Below, in pieces: positions 32,695-42,047 of a stretch of DNA of 64,000 nt. Position numbers and translations under genes: made by a program. Position 1 is the first letter of the stretch; every line of letters starts with the position of its first letter. The notes below the pieces were generated by a model. The model did not search any database, was not told the origin of the DNA, and was given only the letters and a program-made list of their open reading frames with translations. Origin of the DNA: JAHJKV01 sp963678135 (lineage in GTDB: Bacteria; Desulfobacterota; Desulfovibrionia; Desulfovibrionales; Desulfovibrionaceae); assembly GCA_963678135.1 (NCBI GenBank), contig OY782667.1:744001-808000 (forward strand). Reading direction: 5' to 3'.

Positions 32695-33607
32695 AGATTT
32701 ACTTGATATTTCACAGCTCTCCAGAGAAGAAGTGGAATATATTTTTGAAACCGCAAAGTATTTTCAAGAAATCAATGCACGTCCGATAAAAAAAGTTCCA
32801 ACCCTCAAAGGGCGCAGTGTCGTACTTTTTTTTGCAGAGCCAAGCACCCGTACCAAAACCAGTTTTGATATTGCAGGGAAAAGGCTGAGTGCCGATACTT
32901 TTTCTCTTGCTTCATCCGGAACAAGCCAAAGCAAAGGGGAAAGTCTGAAAGATACAGCCTTGACCCTACAGGCCATGGCTCCTGACTCCATTGTGTTGCG
33001 TCACGCTGCTTCTGGTGCAGCACAATTTTTAGCTGAGCGTTTGAATTGCTCGGTGATTAACGCAGGAGATGGTCGCCATGCTCACCCTACCCAAGCATTG
33101 CTTGATGGCTTTACGCTGTGGCAAAGATGGGGAGATTTTACGGGCAAAACTTTGCTGATTTTAGGAGATGTCGCGCATAGCCGTGTGGCAAGATCAAATA
33201 TTATTTTAATGAATATGCTTGGAGTAAAAGTGAGGCTGTGCGCCCCCCGCACCCTTTTACCTCCTTCGCTTTCTGGCTGGCCTGTAGAAGTTTTTTATAG
33301 CCTTGATGAAGCCATGCGTGGAGTGGACGCTGTGATGTGTTTGCGTTTGCAATTAGAACGTCAACAAACAGGGCTTTTGCCAAGTTTACGCGAATATGCT
33401 GCAATGTATTGCCTTCAGCAAAGACATTGTCATCTTGCTCATGATGATCTGTGTGTTTTACACCCCGGCCCTATGAATAGAGGCGTTGAAATATGCTCAA
33501 ATCTTGCTGATGCAAGCCCTTCGCTTGTCCTTGATCAGGTTGCTTCCGGTGTGGTTATTCGCATGGCTCTTCTTTTCCTGTATTTGACCAAAAAGGAGAA
33601 CAAATAA
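32678..33607 (+). CDS. pyrB: Aspartate carbamoyltransferase, catalytic chain
   Basis: The protein has 309 residues. Carbamoyl-phosphate site PSTRTKTSF, the 80s-loop segment SSGTSQSKGESLKDT, and HPTQALLDGFT and HPGPMNRGVEI are all present. It makes carbamoyl-aspartate, the committed step of pyrimidine synthesis. GGAGG lies 5 bases before the ATG. pyrC follows immediately. No pyrI regulatory chain is present in the window. Expression is probably controlled by the upstream terminator. Confidence 0.96.
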   Translation: MQWRHKDLLDISQLSREEVEYIFETAKYFQEINARPIKKVPTLKGRSVVLFFAEPSTRTKTSFDIAGKRLSADTFSLASSGTSQSKGESLKDTALTLQAMAPDSIVLRHAASGAAQFLAERLNCSVINAGDGRHAHPTQALLDGFTLWQRWGDFTGKTLLILGDVAHSRVARSNIILMNMLGVKVRLCAPRTLLPPSLSGWPVEVFYSLDEAMRGVDAVMCLRLQLERQQTGLLPSLREYAAMYCLQQRHCHLAHDDLCVLHPGPMNRGVEICSNLADASPSLVLDQVASGVVIRMALLFLYLTKKENK

Positions 33608-34879
33608 ATGTCCACTTGTGATCTTGCTATTCTTGGAGCCGAACATCACGGCGAAATCGTGGATCTTTTTGTGGGGCAAGGGGAAATTATAGAATGTGTT
33701 CCCACAGGAAAACACACTATAGCTGAAAACATAGCAAAATATGAAGCACAAGGCCTGATACTTTTACCAAGTTTAACAGATGTGCATACGCATTTGAGGG
33801 AACCTGGATTTGAATACAAAGAAGACGTGGAATCAGGCTTACGAGCTGCAGCACACGGAGGCTTTGGTAATATCATGTGTATGGCAAATACACTGCCGAT
33901 AAACGATAATGCTTCAATTACCGAATTTATACTTGAGCAAGCAAATATTTCTTGGCCTTTGGGCCCTCGTCTTTTTCCTATAGGAGCCCTGAGCAAAGGA
34001 CTTGAGGGCAAAGAACTGGCACCCATGGCAGAACTGGCACAGGCTGGCTGTGTTGCAATTTCAAATGATGGTATGCCAATATATTCAACGGAAATAATGC
34101 GCCGTGCCATGGAATACGCTGCAAACTGGGGGCTTATCGTTATTGACCATTGTGAGGATCCGGCTTTTGCCCTTGCTTCCGGAATGAACGAAGGGCGTAT
34201 TTCTTCTTTGCTCGGTCTCCCAGCTCAGCCTGACGCAGCAGAAGCGATTCAAGTTTCCCGTGATATACTGCTGGCAGAATATCTGGATTTGCCTGTGCAT
34301 CTGGCGCATATTTCCTGCAAGCGTTCTGTGGATATTATTCGCTTTGCCAAAGAACGTGGTATTAAAGTCACAGCAGAAACCTGTCCGCATTATTTAACAC
34401 TTACTGAACGGGCGGTTGTGGGCTATGATACTTCAGCAAAGGTCAATCCTCCGCTCAGGACGGAGCAAGATGTTACAAGCCTGCTTGAAGCCCTTAACGA
34501 GGGTATTATTGATATGTTAGCCACAGATCATGCCCCTCATGCTAGGCATGAAAAAGAAGTCGAATTTGAGCACGCTCCTTGCGGGATTTCTGGTTTAGAT
34601 ACTGCGCTTTCTTTAAGCTGGGAATTGCTTGTGGCTAAAAAATTAAGTGAAGATGCTTTTTTAAGGGCATGGACTACAAGCCCTTGCCAAACCTTTGGAT
34701 TGCCACTGAATACGTTTAGCAAAGGAGATAGCGCGGACTTCTTGCTCTTTGACCCTGAAGAATCATGGGAAGTAAGTGCTGAAAGCATGTATTCTAAAAG
34801 TTGCAACACGCCTTTTGCAGGACGTACTCTTTTAGGGCGAGTTAAAGCCCATTTCCTTGCCGGAGAAAAAATTGTATAG
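33608..34879 (+). CDS. pyrC: Dihydroorotase (type I)
   Basis: The protein has 423 residues, full length. The metal-binding DVHTHLREPGFEYKEDVESG, later His residues (IDHCEDP, VHLAHISCKRS) and ATDHAPHAR are intact. It closes carbamoyl-aspartate to dihydroorotate in a Zn-dependent reaction. Its ATG starts directly after the pyrB stop. The pair forms an operon without other pyrimidine genes. Confidence 0.96.
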   Translation: MSTCDLAILGAEHHGEIVDLFVGQGEIIECVPTGKHTIAENIAKYEAQGLILLPSLTDVHTHLREPGFEYKEDVESGLRAAAHGGFGNIMCMANTLPINDNASITEFILEQANISWPLGPRLFPIGALSKGLEGKELAPMAELAQAGCVAISNDGMPIYSTEIMRRAMEYAANWGLIVIDHCEDPAFALASGMNEGRISSLLGLPAQPDAAEAIQVSRDILLAEYLDLPVHLAHISCKRSVDIIRFAKERGIKVTAETCPHYLTLTERAVVGYDTSAKVNPPLRTEQDVTSLLEALNEGIIDMLATDHAPHARHEKEVEFEHAPCGISGLDTALSLSWELLVAKKLSEDAFLRAWTTSPCQTFGLPLNTFSKGDSADFLLFDPEESWEVSAESMYSKSCNTPFAGRTLLGRVKAHFLAGEKIV

Positions 34880-34958
34880 CTTTTTGAGAAAAAAGCACTT
34901 TACCATAGTACTGTGCAAAATATATTGAATACATACAAAAGAACGCGGAGGATATAAA

Positions 34959-36278
34959 ATGAGCCAAGCTTTTAGGGATGCTTTAGGTTTTTGTAAAACC
35001 ATCATGAGAAATGGTTATGATGCATATATTATTAACACTCGTTTGCAACGACAAACCCTTGACAGTGACACAGCAGATACAGAAGTGGATATTGCTACGG
35101 AAATGGATTTTGAAGAGCTTGTAAAATATTTTCCAACTCTACAAACTTCGCACAAGCAAAAAGTAACTGGTTTTTTCAAAGAAGCTGGCAATACCTTCTT
35201 TTTTTACCATGAAAAAGTAGCAGCCTCTGCACACCCTGAAAAATGCTTTTTACGCATGACCTCACGTTTGCTTCAGCAAATAGAGCAGCATGGACAAATT
35301 CCATCTTCATCTGTGTGTTCTTGGCTTGCTGCTGAAGAAAAATTTGAAGAAATTTTTGAATATACCGAAGAATATATATTTGTTCCCGGTATTCCTGATG
35401 AAGTATTTAAGCAAAATTATCTTTTGGTAGTACGTCTTTTACGCCTTGCTGCTAATTATAATCTCAAAATTGAGGCCAATACTTGGATAGCTGTTGTACG
35501 CGCAGCTCGAAGGGTCTTGGACTATGTTCCTGTCTCAGATATTATAAATGAATGGCGTAATGTAGACGCTGAGCACATGTGGCGTTTTGCTCAAATGCTT
35601 TTTGACTCCCAGTTGATGCATGGGTTTATTCCTGAAGTTGCTGCTCTTTCCCGGGTAAAGCATATTAAAACTCCAGAAGCCGGCGAAGAAAATGTTTTTG
35701 AACATTCCATTGAGGTTATGCGTCGCTATGTAGAAGAGCTGCCTTATGATTGGTACGGCGCGGTGGCTTGCTTGTTTCATGATGTTGGCAAATTATATAC
35801 AGCTGAATATGATGAAAAACATTGGACATTTTATCAGCACCACAGGGTAGGAGCGCATATCACGCGCAAGATACTCAAACGGCTTAACTTCCCTCAAGAA
35901 GACAGCGATCTTATTTGCCAGTTAGTGAATAATCATATGTATCTACACTTTATGCTCACAGATAGAGGCATCAGACGTTTTATCGCACTTGATGATTATC
36001 CGCGTATTATTGAAATGGTACGGGCAGATATTAAAGCTCGAGATGGTAGCTATCGTGAGCTCAACCACAATCTCAAAATGCTGGAACGCACAGAAGTATC
36101 AGAAGAGGCTATTGAACCAATGCTCAACGGCAATGAAATAATGCAGATTACCGGACTCAAGCCGGGTCGTTCAATCGGTATTCTTCGTGACGCTCTGATC
36201 CGCGCCCAAATAATGGGAGATGTCAGCACTATTGAAGAAGCACAAAAGTTTGCCAAAAATTATGCACAGCTATTATAA
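34959..36278 (+). CDS. HD-domain protein resembling the C-terminal half of CCA-adding enzymes
   Basis: The protein has 439 residues. The HD motif is in the middle (EHSIEVMRRY, ACLFHDVGKLYTAEY, HHRVGAH). The C-terminal segment ITGLKPGRSIGILRDALIRAQIMG resembles the RNA-binding end of tRNA nucleotidyltransferases. No nucleotidyltransferase GxGS/DxD head is seen. The N-terminal 200 residues match nothing I know. It is likely a soluble phosphohydrolase of unknown substrate. GGAGG precedes the ATG. Confidence 0.72.
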   Translation: MSQAFRDALGFCKTIMRNGYDAYIINTRLQRQTLDSDTADTEVDIATEMDFEELVKYFPTLQTSHKQKVTGFFKEAGNTFFFYHEKVAASAHPEKCFLRMTSRLLQQIEQHGQIPSSSVCSWLAAEEKFEEIFEYTEEYIFVPGIPDEVFKQNYLLVVRLLRLAANYNLKIEANTWIAVVRAARRVLDYVPVSDIINEWRNVDAEHMWRFAQMLFDSQLMHGFIPEVAALSRVKHIKTPEAGEENVFEHSIEVMRRYVEELPYDWYGAVACLFHDVGKLYTAEYDEKHWTFYQHHRVGAHITRKILKRLNFPQEDSDLICQLVNNHMYLHFMLTDRGIRRFIALDDYPRIIEMVRADIKARDGSYRELNHNLKMLERTEVSEEAIEPMLNGNEIMQITGLKPGRSIGILRDALIRAQIMGDVSTIEEAQKFAKNYAQLL

Positions 36279-36445
36279 AACAAAAAAATAAAAGCACCTG
36301 AAATAAAGATTTAATTCCTATAAGGGAAAATCAAATAAAAAATATATGGTTAATTTGCTGTCAAAATAAATATTTAAGCGAATAAATATTTAATCGAATA
36401 AATATCTTAGCAATGCTTACTAAAAATTGTAACAAGCAAAAGAGC

Positions 36446-37492
36446 ATGGAAAAATTAAACTTGCTTCAACATAGCCCTGCACCCGGTTGAGCTGCTAAAA
36501 TAGCTCCAGGGTCTCTGGAGCAAGCTCTTCATGGCCTTAGTTTTGAGGATGACCGTCTCTTAGCTGGTAAAGCAGGTGATCTGGAAGATGCTGCTGTCGT
36601 GCGTTTTCCAGATGGCCGAGCCTTAGTGCAGACCGTGGATTTTTTTCCGCCAATGGTCAATGATGCCTATGGCTTTGGGCGTATTGCTGCTGCCAATGCA
36701 CTGTCCGATGTATATGCCATGGGTGGAACTCCCTTGGCTGCGATGAATATTCTCTGTTATCCTTGCAAGACACTGCCTCTTGAACCTATGCGCGAAATGC
36801 TTTCGGGCTGCTTAGATGCCGTGCGTGAAGCTGGAGCAGTTCCTGCCGGCGGACATTCTGTTGAAGACAGTGCCATCAAACTTGGGCTGGCTGTTTCTGG
36901 CAGTATTGATCCTGCGTGCATGGCAAGCAACAGGGGTGCAAGGGCAGGTGATATTTTACTGCTTACAAAACCACTAGGCACAGGCCTTATTATCAATGCT
37001 ATCAAGGCTCAGGTAGAAAATTATCAAGCTTTGGAGCAGATGCTGATTACGGTTTGCGGACGCTTAAATAAACATGCAGGCGCGTGTATTGAACGCTTTG
37101 CAATTAAGGGCGCAACGGACGTCACTGGTTTTGGGCTTGGCGGTCATCTGCTTGAACTAGCGCAGGCGTCTGGGGTTCAAATGCGTATCACGCTTGCAGA
37201 TTTACCGCTTATGGATAGAGCCTTAGAGCTGGCTGTCGCAGGCTTTTTACCGGGTGGTTCTATCAATAATCAAAAGCATTACATGCCTCGCTGCAAAGTA
37301 CTTGGCAAACCTGATCCGTGGAGACTTGCTCTTGCTTTTGACGCTCAAACTTCAGGTGGACTGCTTTTGTCCGTGCCTGAATTAAAGCTCAAAGATGTCC
37401 AAGCCATGCTTCAGGACAATGGAGACCTTGCCCAAGTTATTGGTCATGTAGAAGCAGGCAAAAAAGCCTCTCCAGCTTTGCTTTTTGAGTAA
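36446..37492 (+). CDS. selD: Selenophosphate synthase with in-frame UGA (selenocysteine)
   Basis: The protein has 348 residues when the in-frame TGA at 36488-36490 is read as selenocysteine (U15). The context PAPG-U-AAKIAP matches the SelD active site, where the residue is Cys or Sec and is followed by the catalytic Lys. Downstream DPATP-binding segments are normal (QTVDFFPPMVNDAYGFGRIAA, DVTGFGLGGHLLE, AFDAQTSGGLL). It makes selenophosphate for Sec synthesis. A conventional gene call would start at the GTG at 36599 and lose 51 residues. The ribosome-binding site before the ATG is weak. Confidence 0.92.
36503..36521 (+). promoter_or_regulatory. Bacterial SECIS hairpin in selD
   Basis: GCTCCAG-GGTCT-CTGGAGC is a perfect 7-bp stem with the apical loop GGUCU. 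It begins 12 bases after the UGA. The GGUCU loop is the SelB-binding element known from fdhF SECIS. Confidence 0.88.
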
Positions 37493-37507
37493 GGGGGAGG
37501 GGAATTA

Positions 37508-38693
37508 TTGACAAAGTTCTTGCCTCCTAGTGAAGATTCTTTTATATTATTTTCATGTTAAAAAAGCCTAAACAAAAACAAACTACTATTGAATTGGTGA
37601 CAATAGAAGAATGAGTCCCTAAAAATCATCTTCTTCAGAATATAAATAAATTTATAGACTTTTCTTTTATTTATGAAAAAACAAAACATCTTTACTGTGA
37701 CAATAATGGACGTCCAGCAATTGAGCAAACTGTTCTTTTTAAGATGCTTTTTATTGGTTATATATTTGATATTAGAAGTGAAAGGCAGCTTGTAAAAGAA
37801 ATACAAGTTAATATGGCGTATTGCTGGTTTCTTGGTTTTGGAATAAAGGATAAAATACCTGATTCCTCTACGATTAGTCAGAATAGAAGAAGACATTTTA
37901 ACGGCACTACAATAGCTCAGGATATTTTTGATAACATTGTTTTGCAGGCTATGAAGCGGAAAATGATTGAGGGTAGAACACTTTATACAGACTCAACACA
38001 TTTGAAAGCAAATGCCAATAAACATAAATTTGCGAGTAAAATAGTGCAAAAAACAACTAGAACATATTTGAGCGAGCTTGATGAAGCTGTGGAGGAAGAC
38101 CGCAAAAATTACGGCAAAAAGCTTATAATAAGTATGATTCAGAAACAGATTGTTACGTATACCCAAAAGGGCAAGAGTTTCATTATCAAACGACTGACAG
38201 GCAAGGCTTTTGGCACTATGTATCATGTCAGGATATTTGTAAAAAGTGTGAGCTTTTATCTCAGTGTACCGCAAACAAAAAATGCATAAAAAAAATCATG
38301 CGCCACGTTTGGGAAGGCTCAAAAGAGCAAGCGACAGAAAATAGGCTGAGTCCTCGGGGCAAAATACTTTTCAAACGACGAAAAGAAACAGTTGAACGCA
38401 GTTTTGCCGATGCAAAAGAGCTTCACGGGCATCGCTATACCCTGATGCGAGGCCTTTCAAAGGTTCAGGCGCAGAGTCTGTTGCGTGCTGCCTGCCAAAA
38501 TATGAAAAAAATGGCTCTCGTCCTGAGCCGAATTGACTTATTTCCTCATTTTTCCTTGCTAAATAGCTTGCAAAAGCGAATTCACTCTCTTTGTTACTGT
38601 GATTTTAGCTTTATTTGAGAGATATTTTAACCTTAAAGCTCATTTCAGGAAAAATGATAAAATTACCGCTTTTGAAAAACAGGGCTTTGTCAA
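37508..38693 (+). mobile_element. Remnant insertion sequence, IS1182-type
   Basis: An approximately 1.2-kb element carries a broken transposase. Its candidate ends share the short inverted motif TTGACAAAG (37508-37516) and CTTTGTCAA (38685-38693). Outer boundaries and target duplication were not resolved. It sits between selD and truA and is inactive. Confidence 0.6.
37555..38618 (+). pseudogene. IS1182-family transposase, degenerate
   Basis: The N-terminal part MLKKPKQKQTTIELVTIEE is stopped by an in-frame TGA at 37612 where a Leu codon is expected. The frame then continues as VPKNHLLQNINKF... to the residues before 38140. There a frameshift occurs, and the sequence resumes in another frame as SDSETDCYVYPKGQEFHYQ, with a Cys-rich ICKKCELLSQC. 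It ends in the typical tail RKETVERSFADAKELHGHRY. Compared with intact transposases, a central block of roughly 90 residues, including the second catalytic Asp region, is missing. The gene therefore carries a stop, a shift and an internal deletion. Confidence 0.85.
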
Positions 38694-38719
38694 CAGCCTG
38701 CCCCCTCTGCAGGAGGGGT

Positions 38720-39475
38720 TCAGCATGTTTCCAAAGGGTATTGAACATGCTCTAAAGTGAGTCCTTGGGGTGGGGCAGAAAGGGGTGCGACTGTTCTATC
38801 CAAACTCTGCAAAATATATTGTACCTGTTTTGCATCAATTTTGCCTCGCCCTACTTCCACTAAACAGCCCATCATATTACGCACCATTTGCCGTAAAAAA
38901 CCAGATGCCGTAAAACGCCAAAGCAGTTCTTTTTCTGCTCCGGTTTTTTCAACATCAATAGCCATAACCTCGCGTATAGTTGAGCGAACTGGTGTTCCCG
39001 CATTTTGAAAAGCAGCAAAGTCATGTTTTCCTATCAGCACGCTGGCTGCCTGCTGCATGGCAGGAACATCAAGCATTCCGCAGGCCCAAACAAAATTTCT
39101 GCGTTGTGGCAAAGGTTTTTGGCGATCACACCACAAAAGATAGGAATAGGTTTTGGAAAAAGCAGAATCTCTGGCATGAAAATCATGGGTAGCAGGTCGC
39201 GCTTCTAAAATACGAACATCCGCGGGTAATTTTGCATTAAGAGCCTTATCCCAAGGAATGTCCACAAAATTTTTAGGGCTGTCAAAATGCGCTACTTGCC
39301 CTAAGGCGTGCACTCCGGAATCTGTCCTTCCTGAACCATGCACTCGCAGCATACTACCGCATATTTTGTGTAAGGCGTGTTCAATAACAGCTTGCACGGT
39401 TCGTACTTTTGGCTGAATTTGCCAGCCACAAAAATCCGTACCATCATAGGCTATTGTGAGTTTAACACGCCCCAT
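38720..39475 (-). CDS. truA: tRNA pseudouridine synthase A
   Basis: The protein has 251 residues. KLTIAYDGTDFCGWQIQP, the catalytic Asp in GSGRTDSGVHALGQVAHF, and the C-terminal GFLRQMVRNMMGCLVEVG are all present. It modifies U38-U40 in tRNA anticodon arms. It is the last gene of a minus-strand run dinB - 56-residue protein - fliJ - motE-like - truA. Confidence 0.95.
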   Translation of the reverse strand: MGRVKLTIAYDGTDFCGWQIQPKVRTVQAVIEHALHKICGSMLRVHGSGRTDSGVHALGQVAHFDSPKNFVDIPWDKALNAKLPADVRILEARPATHDFHARDSAFSKTYSYLLWCDRQKPLPQRRNFVWACGMLDVPAMQQAASVLIGKHDFAAFQNAGTPVRSTIREVMAIDVEKTGAEKELLWRFTASGFLRQMVRNMMGCLVEVGRGKIDAKQVQYILQSLDRTVAPLSAPPQGLTLEHVQYPLETC

Positions 39476-39487
39476 TTTTTTTTACTT

Positions 39488-40183
39488 TTAGTCATCAAAG
39501 GGGACATGTAGATCCGTGAGTGCTTCGGAAAGCACAGCAGCCTTACGAGTTTCGATAAAGCCAAGGATTTCACCTGCCTGTCTGCCTCCCAGCCCTGCAA
39601 GAATTTTTACGGCCAGGTCTTGACTCATGGTTTCAAGCACAGCTGCTGCGGATTTTGCTTTCATATTGGCATAGGCTTTGATGAGTTTTTGCATCCGTTC
39701 TGACTCAACCGAGTGGACATCAGCAAGCAATCGACGAAGCTGCCCATTACGTTTTTCTATTTCAGCAAGTTGCAGCTTCAGCTGGGTTTCAAGGCTTTCG
39801 AGCCTACGTTCCTTTTCCGCAAGTTCTTTTTCTCGTTTTTTTAATATTTTCCAATCTGCCTCATCAATGTCCTGAGGCTTTTTTTGTGCGCTTTCTTCAG
39901 TGGCTTCTGTATTGTCTTCTGTTTTTTGCTTTTCTTGTACAGAGTTTTGAGGTGTGGCTTCTTTGCTTTGGCTTTCTTTGGCTTGGGCTTCATCAATGCC
40001 CACTACGGGGATAACTGCTTCAGCAACAAATACAGTCAAATTATCGACAGCAAGCGAGCCCAAAAGTGTCAATTTCAGGGCAGCTAAAAAAAGTAACAGG
40101 CCGACAACTTTAGTTACTTTTGTTCGTCCGCCGGAGGATGGTGATTTCTTCAAATTCTTTTTGTTCTCGTAGAGTTGACTCAT
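39488..40183 (-). CDS. MotE-like membrane-anchored coiled-coil protein
   Basis: The protein has 231 residues from MSQLYENKK. One N-terminal membrane span (about 25-45) is followed by a Glu/Gln-rich linker, then a long coiled coil (about 110-170: KKREKELAEKERRLESLET). The C-terminal MgtE-N-like helical domain reads AAAVLETMSQDLAVKILAGL, then AGEILGFIE. MotE proteins chaperone the flagellar stator component MotC. Here it follows fliJ. AAGAG lies about 9 bases before this ATG. A Met 13 codons earlier is possible. It overlaps fliJ by 74 bp. Confidence 0.72.
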   Translation of the reverse strand: MSQLYENKKNLKKSPSSGGRTKVTKVVGLLLFLAALKLTLLGSLAVDNLTVFVAEAVIPVVGIDEAQAKESQSKEATPQNSVQEKQKTEDNTEATEESAQKKPQDIDEADWKILKKREKELAEKERRLESLETQLKLQLAEIEKRNGQLRRLLADVHSVESERMQKLIKAYANMKAKSAAAVLETMSQDLAVKILAGLGGRQAGEILGFIETRKAAVLSEALTDLHVPFDD

Positions 40184-40550
40184 GATAATATCTCTTGGAT
40201 TCTTTTTCCTTGAGTTTTTCAAGCAATTTTTTATCTTTAGAACGCGCCACTGCTTCTTGACGGCATTTTTGCAATTTCAAGGCCAACTTGGAAAGCTCTT
40301 CTTGTGCTTCGGAAATATTTTGTTGCAGGCCAAGTTCGTATTGTTGGGAAAGCCAAATATCTGCAGCTGTACTTTTTGCTTTTATACCCTGCTTTTGGTG
40401 TTCTATGAGTCGTTTTTTGAGTTCTTCAAGTGTTTTTTGTTGCACATCATGCTCGGCCTGCGCCTTAGCCAAGATAGCAACCGCTTGATCTTCTAATTGC
40501 TGGCGATGTATCAGCACACGCTCTAACTTAAAAATAAAAGGCTTGGGCAT
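40110..40550 (-). CDS. fliJ: Flagellar export chaperone-like protein FliJ
   Basis: The protein has 146 residues, almost entirely a two-stranded coiled coil. The FliJ pattern FKLERVLIHRQQLEDQA opens it, with an alternating charged helix to the end (LEKLKEKESKRYYHESTLREQKEFEE). FliJ is the stalk of the flagellar export ATPase FliI. No other flagellar export gene is in the window, so the call rests on sequence pattern and the MotE-like neighbour. The start is ATG at 40550, with a GTG 5 codons earlier possible. Confidence 0.75.
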   Translation of the reverse strand: MPKPFIFKLERVLIHRQQLEDQAVAILAKAQAEHDVQQKTLEELKKRLIEHQKQGIKAKSTAADIWLSQQYELGLQQNISEAQEELSKLALKLQKCRQEAVARSKDKKLLEKLKEKESKRYYHESTLREQKEFEEITILRRTNKSN

Positions 40551-40607
40551 AGGCTTTCTTGCCACGAAGCGTTCTCTGGGGCAAGAGGTAGCTTATGGTC
40601 AGAAAAA

Positions 40608-40778
40608 CTATACTTTGTGTGCGATTGTCCCTGCAAGCCCACAATATCCACTTGTTTTTTCCTTATTCGCCCAGCGCCACATCATACACTGGGAAACTTG
40701 GCACATTTTCATCTTATCATCTTTGGTCTTAAGCAGGGGACAAAATTTGTACTTGGCTTCACTTTCAGGGATAATCAT
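40608..40778 (-). CDS. Small four-Cys protein (putative metal-binding), 56 residues
   Basis: A complete open frame with GGAG 7-8 bases before its ATG lies between dinB and fliJ. Four cysteines stand in CPLL, MCQVSQCMMWRW and GYCGLAG, giving a C-x12-C-x4-C-x14-C spacing. Short proteins with CxxxxCMAWRW and GYCGLAG elements are ones I recall from phage and deltaproteobacterial genomes as uncharacterised. A zinc or iron-sulfur site is inferred. Its length hides it from usual length cut-offs. It is likely co-transcribed with dinB, whose stop lies 16 bp upstream. Confidence 0.72.
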   Translation of the reverse strand: MIIPESEAKYKFCPLLKTKDDKMKMCQVSQCMMWRWANKEKTSGYCGLAGTIAHKV

Positions 40779-40794
40779 AAATAAATCTCCATTG

Positions 40795-41964
40795 TTATAT
40801 TTTTCCTAGAAAATCTTTAACACTCGCTCTTTGGAGTATGTCACTGCCAAAACGCTTGCGAATTGCATCTACAGCTTGTTCCATTTGTTCGTTTTTCTTG
40901 TGTGTGGCTTGATCAAAAAGCAGCATTTGTTGAGCTTTTTTGTCAAGCTTTGAAACAGCAATGCCGATAAGTCTCACAGCTAAGGGTAAACTTATTGCTG
41001 AAAGAAGCTGCTCCGCCTCCAAGTAAATGCTTTTGGTATCACAAACAGGCTGCTTCATGGTTTTGCTGCGCGTTACTTGCTTAAAATTATTATATTTTAT
41101 TTTCAAAGTGATGTTTTGTGCGCGTAGGGCATGAGTTCTTAATTCTGAAGCTATTTTATCCGCTTGTTTGAGTAAATACGGAACCATCAAAGCGCGATCC
41201 TGCAAATCATGAGCAAAGGTATTTTCCGCGGAAAAAGATTTTGGCTCTTGTCTGACTGAGAGTTCGGTAGGATCAATGCCTTGAGCACGAGCATACAGTA
41301 CAACTCCTCTTTGTCCCAGACGCTCTTTCCAAAAATCTTCAGAATAGCGAGTTATATCCGTGGCTTTTCGCACAGCAAGCGCATCTAAAATTTCCAGTGC
41401 CTTTTTCCCCACTCCCGGAATTTTTTCTACGCTTAAGGTATGCAAAAAATCCTGCACTTGCTCATGTTTTAAGATAAACAAACCATCTGGCTTATCCAGA
41501 TCAGAGGCTATTTTTGCTAAAAAACGCACAGGAGCGCAGCCCACAGAACAAGTCAAACCCGTGTGCTGTTGCATGGCTTTTTTTATAGCCTTGCCCAAAG
41601 ATGTAACTGAACCAAAAATTCCTTCAAGACCCTTTGCATCAAGGTAGGCTTCATCAATACTGCTTTGTTCCACCACAGGTGAAAATTCTTGCAAAAGTTG
41701 CATTACTTCTTTGGATTTTTCTTTGTAGCGAGACATGCGTGCTGGCAAAAAAATGCCCTGTGGGCAAAGTCTTCTAGCCTGTGCGCCGGGCATGGCCGAG
41801 CGCACACCATATTTCCGCATTTCATACGATGCCGCAGCAATCACGCTCCGCGCCCCAATGCCACCGACAGCCACAGGCTTACCGCGCAGTTGAGGATTAT
41901 CAAGCTGTTCCACAGATGCAAAAAAAGCATCCATATCAATATGCATAATCCAAGGCATTGTCAT
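40795..41964 (-). CDS. dinB: DNA polymerase IV (Y-family)
   Basis: The protein has 389 residues. The catalytic HIDMDAFFASVEQ, the SIDEAYLD motif, two helix-hairpin-helix elements (IPGVGKKALEIL) and a little-finger domain are all present. QMLLFD near the C-terminus is a beta-clamp binding peptide. It performs error-prone translesion synthesis. No LexA box was identified upstream. The 5' side is bounded by a composite repeat. Confidence 0.94.
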   Translation of the reverse strand: MTMPWIMHIDMDAFFASVEQLDNPQLRGKPVAVGGIGARSVIAAASYEMRKYGVRSAMPGAQARRLCPQGIFLPARMSRYKEKSKEVMQLLQEFSPVVEQSSIDEAYLDAKGLEGIFGSVTSLGKAIKKAMQQHTGLTCSVGCAPVRFLAKIASDLDKPDGLFILKHEQVQDFLHTLSVEKIPGVGKKALEILDALAVRKATDITRYSEDFWKERLGQRGVVLYARAQGIDPTELSVRQEPKSFSAENTFAHDLQDRALMVPYLLKQADKIASELRTHALRAQNITLKIKYNNFKQVTRSKTMKQPVCDTKSIYLEAEQLLSAISLPLAVRLIGIAVSKLDKKAQQMLLFDQATHKKNEQMEQAVDAIRKRFGSDILQRASVKDFLGKI

Positions 41965-42047
41965 ATCGCAAGCCTAGCAAAGAGTGACTCAGGCTAAAAG
42001 CCCTTTAAGGACAATAAAATTAGCAGATTGTTATTCAGCTACCCTCC

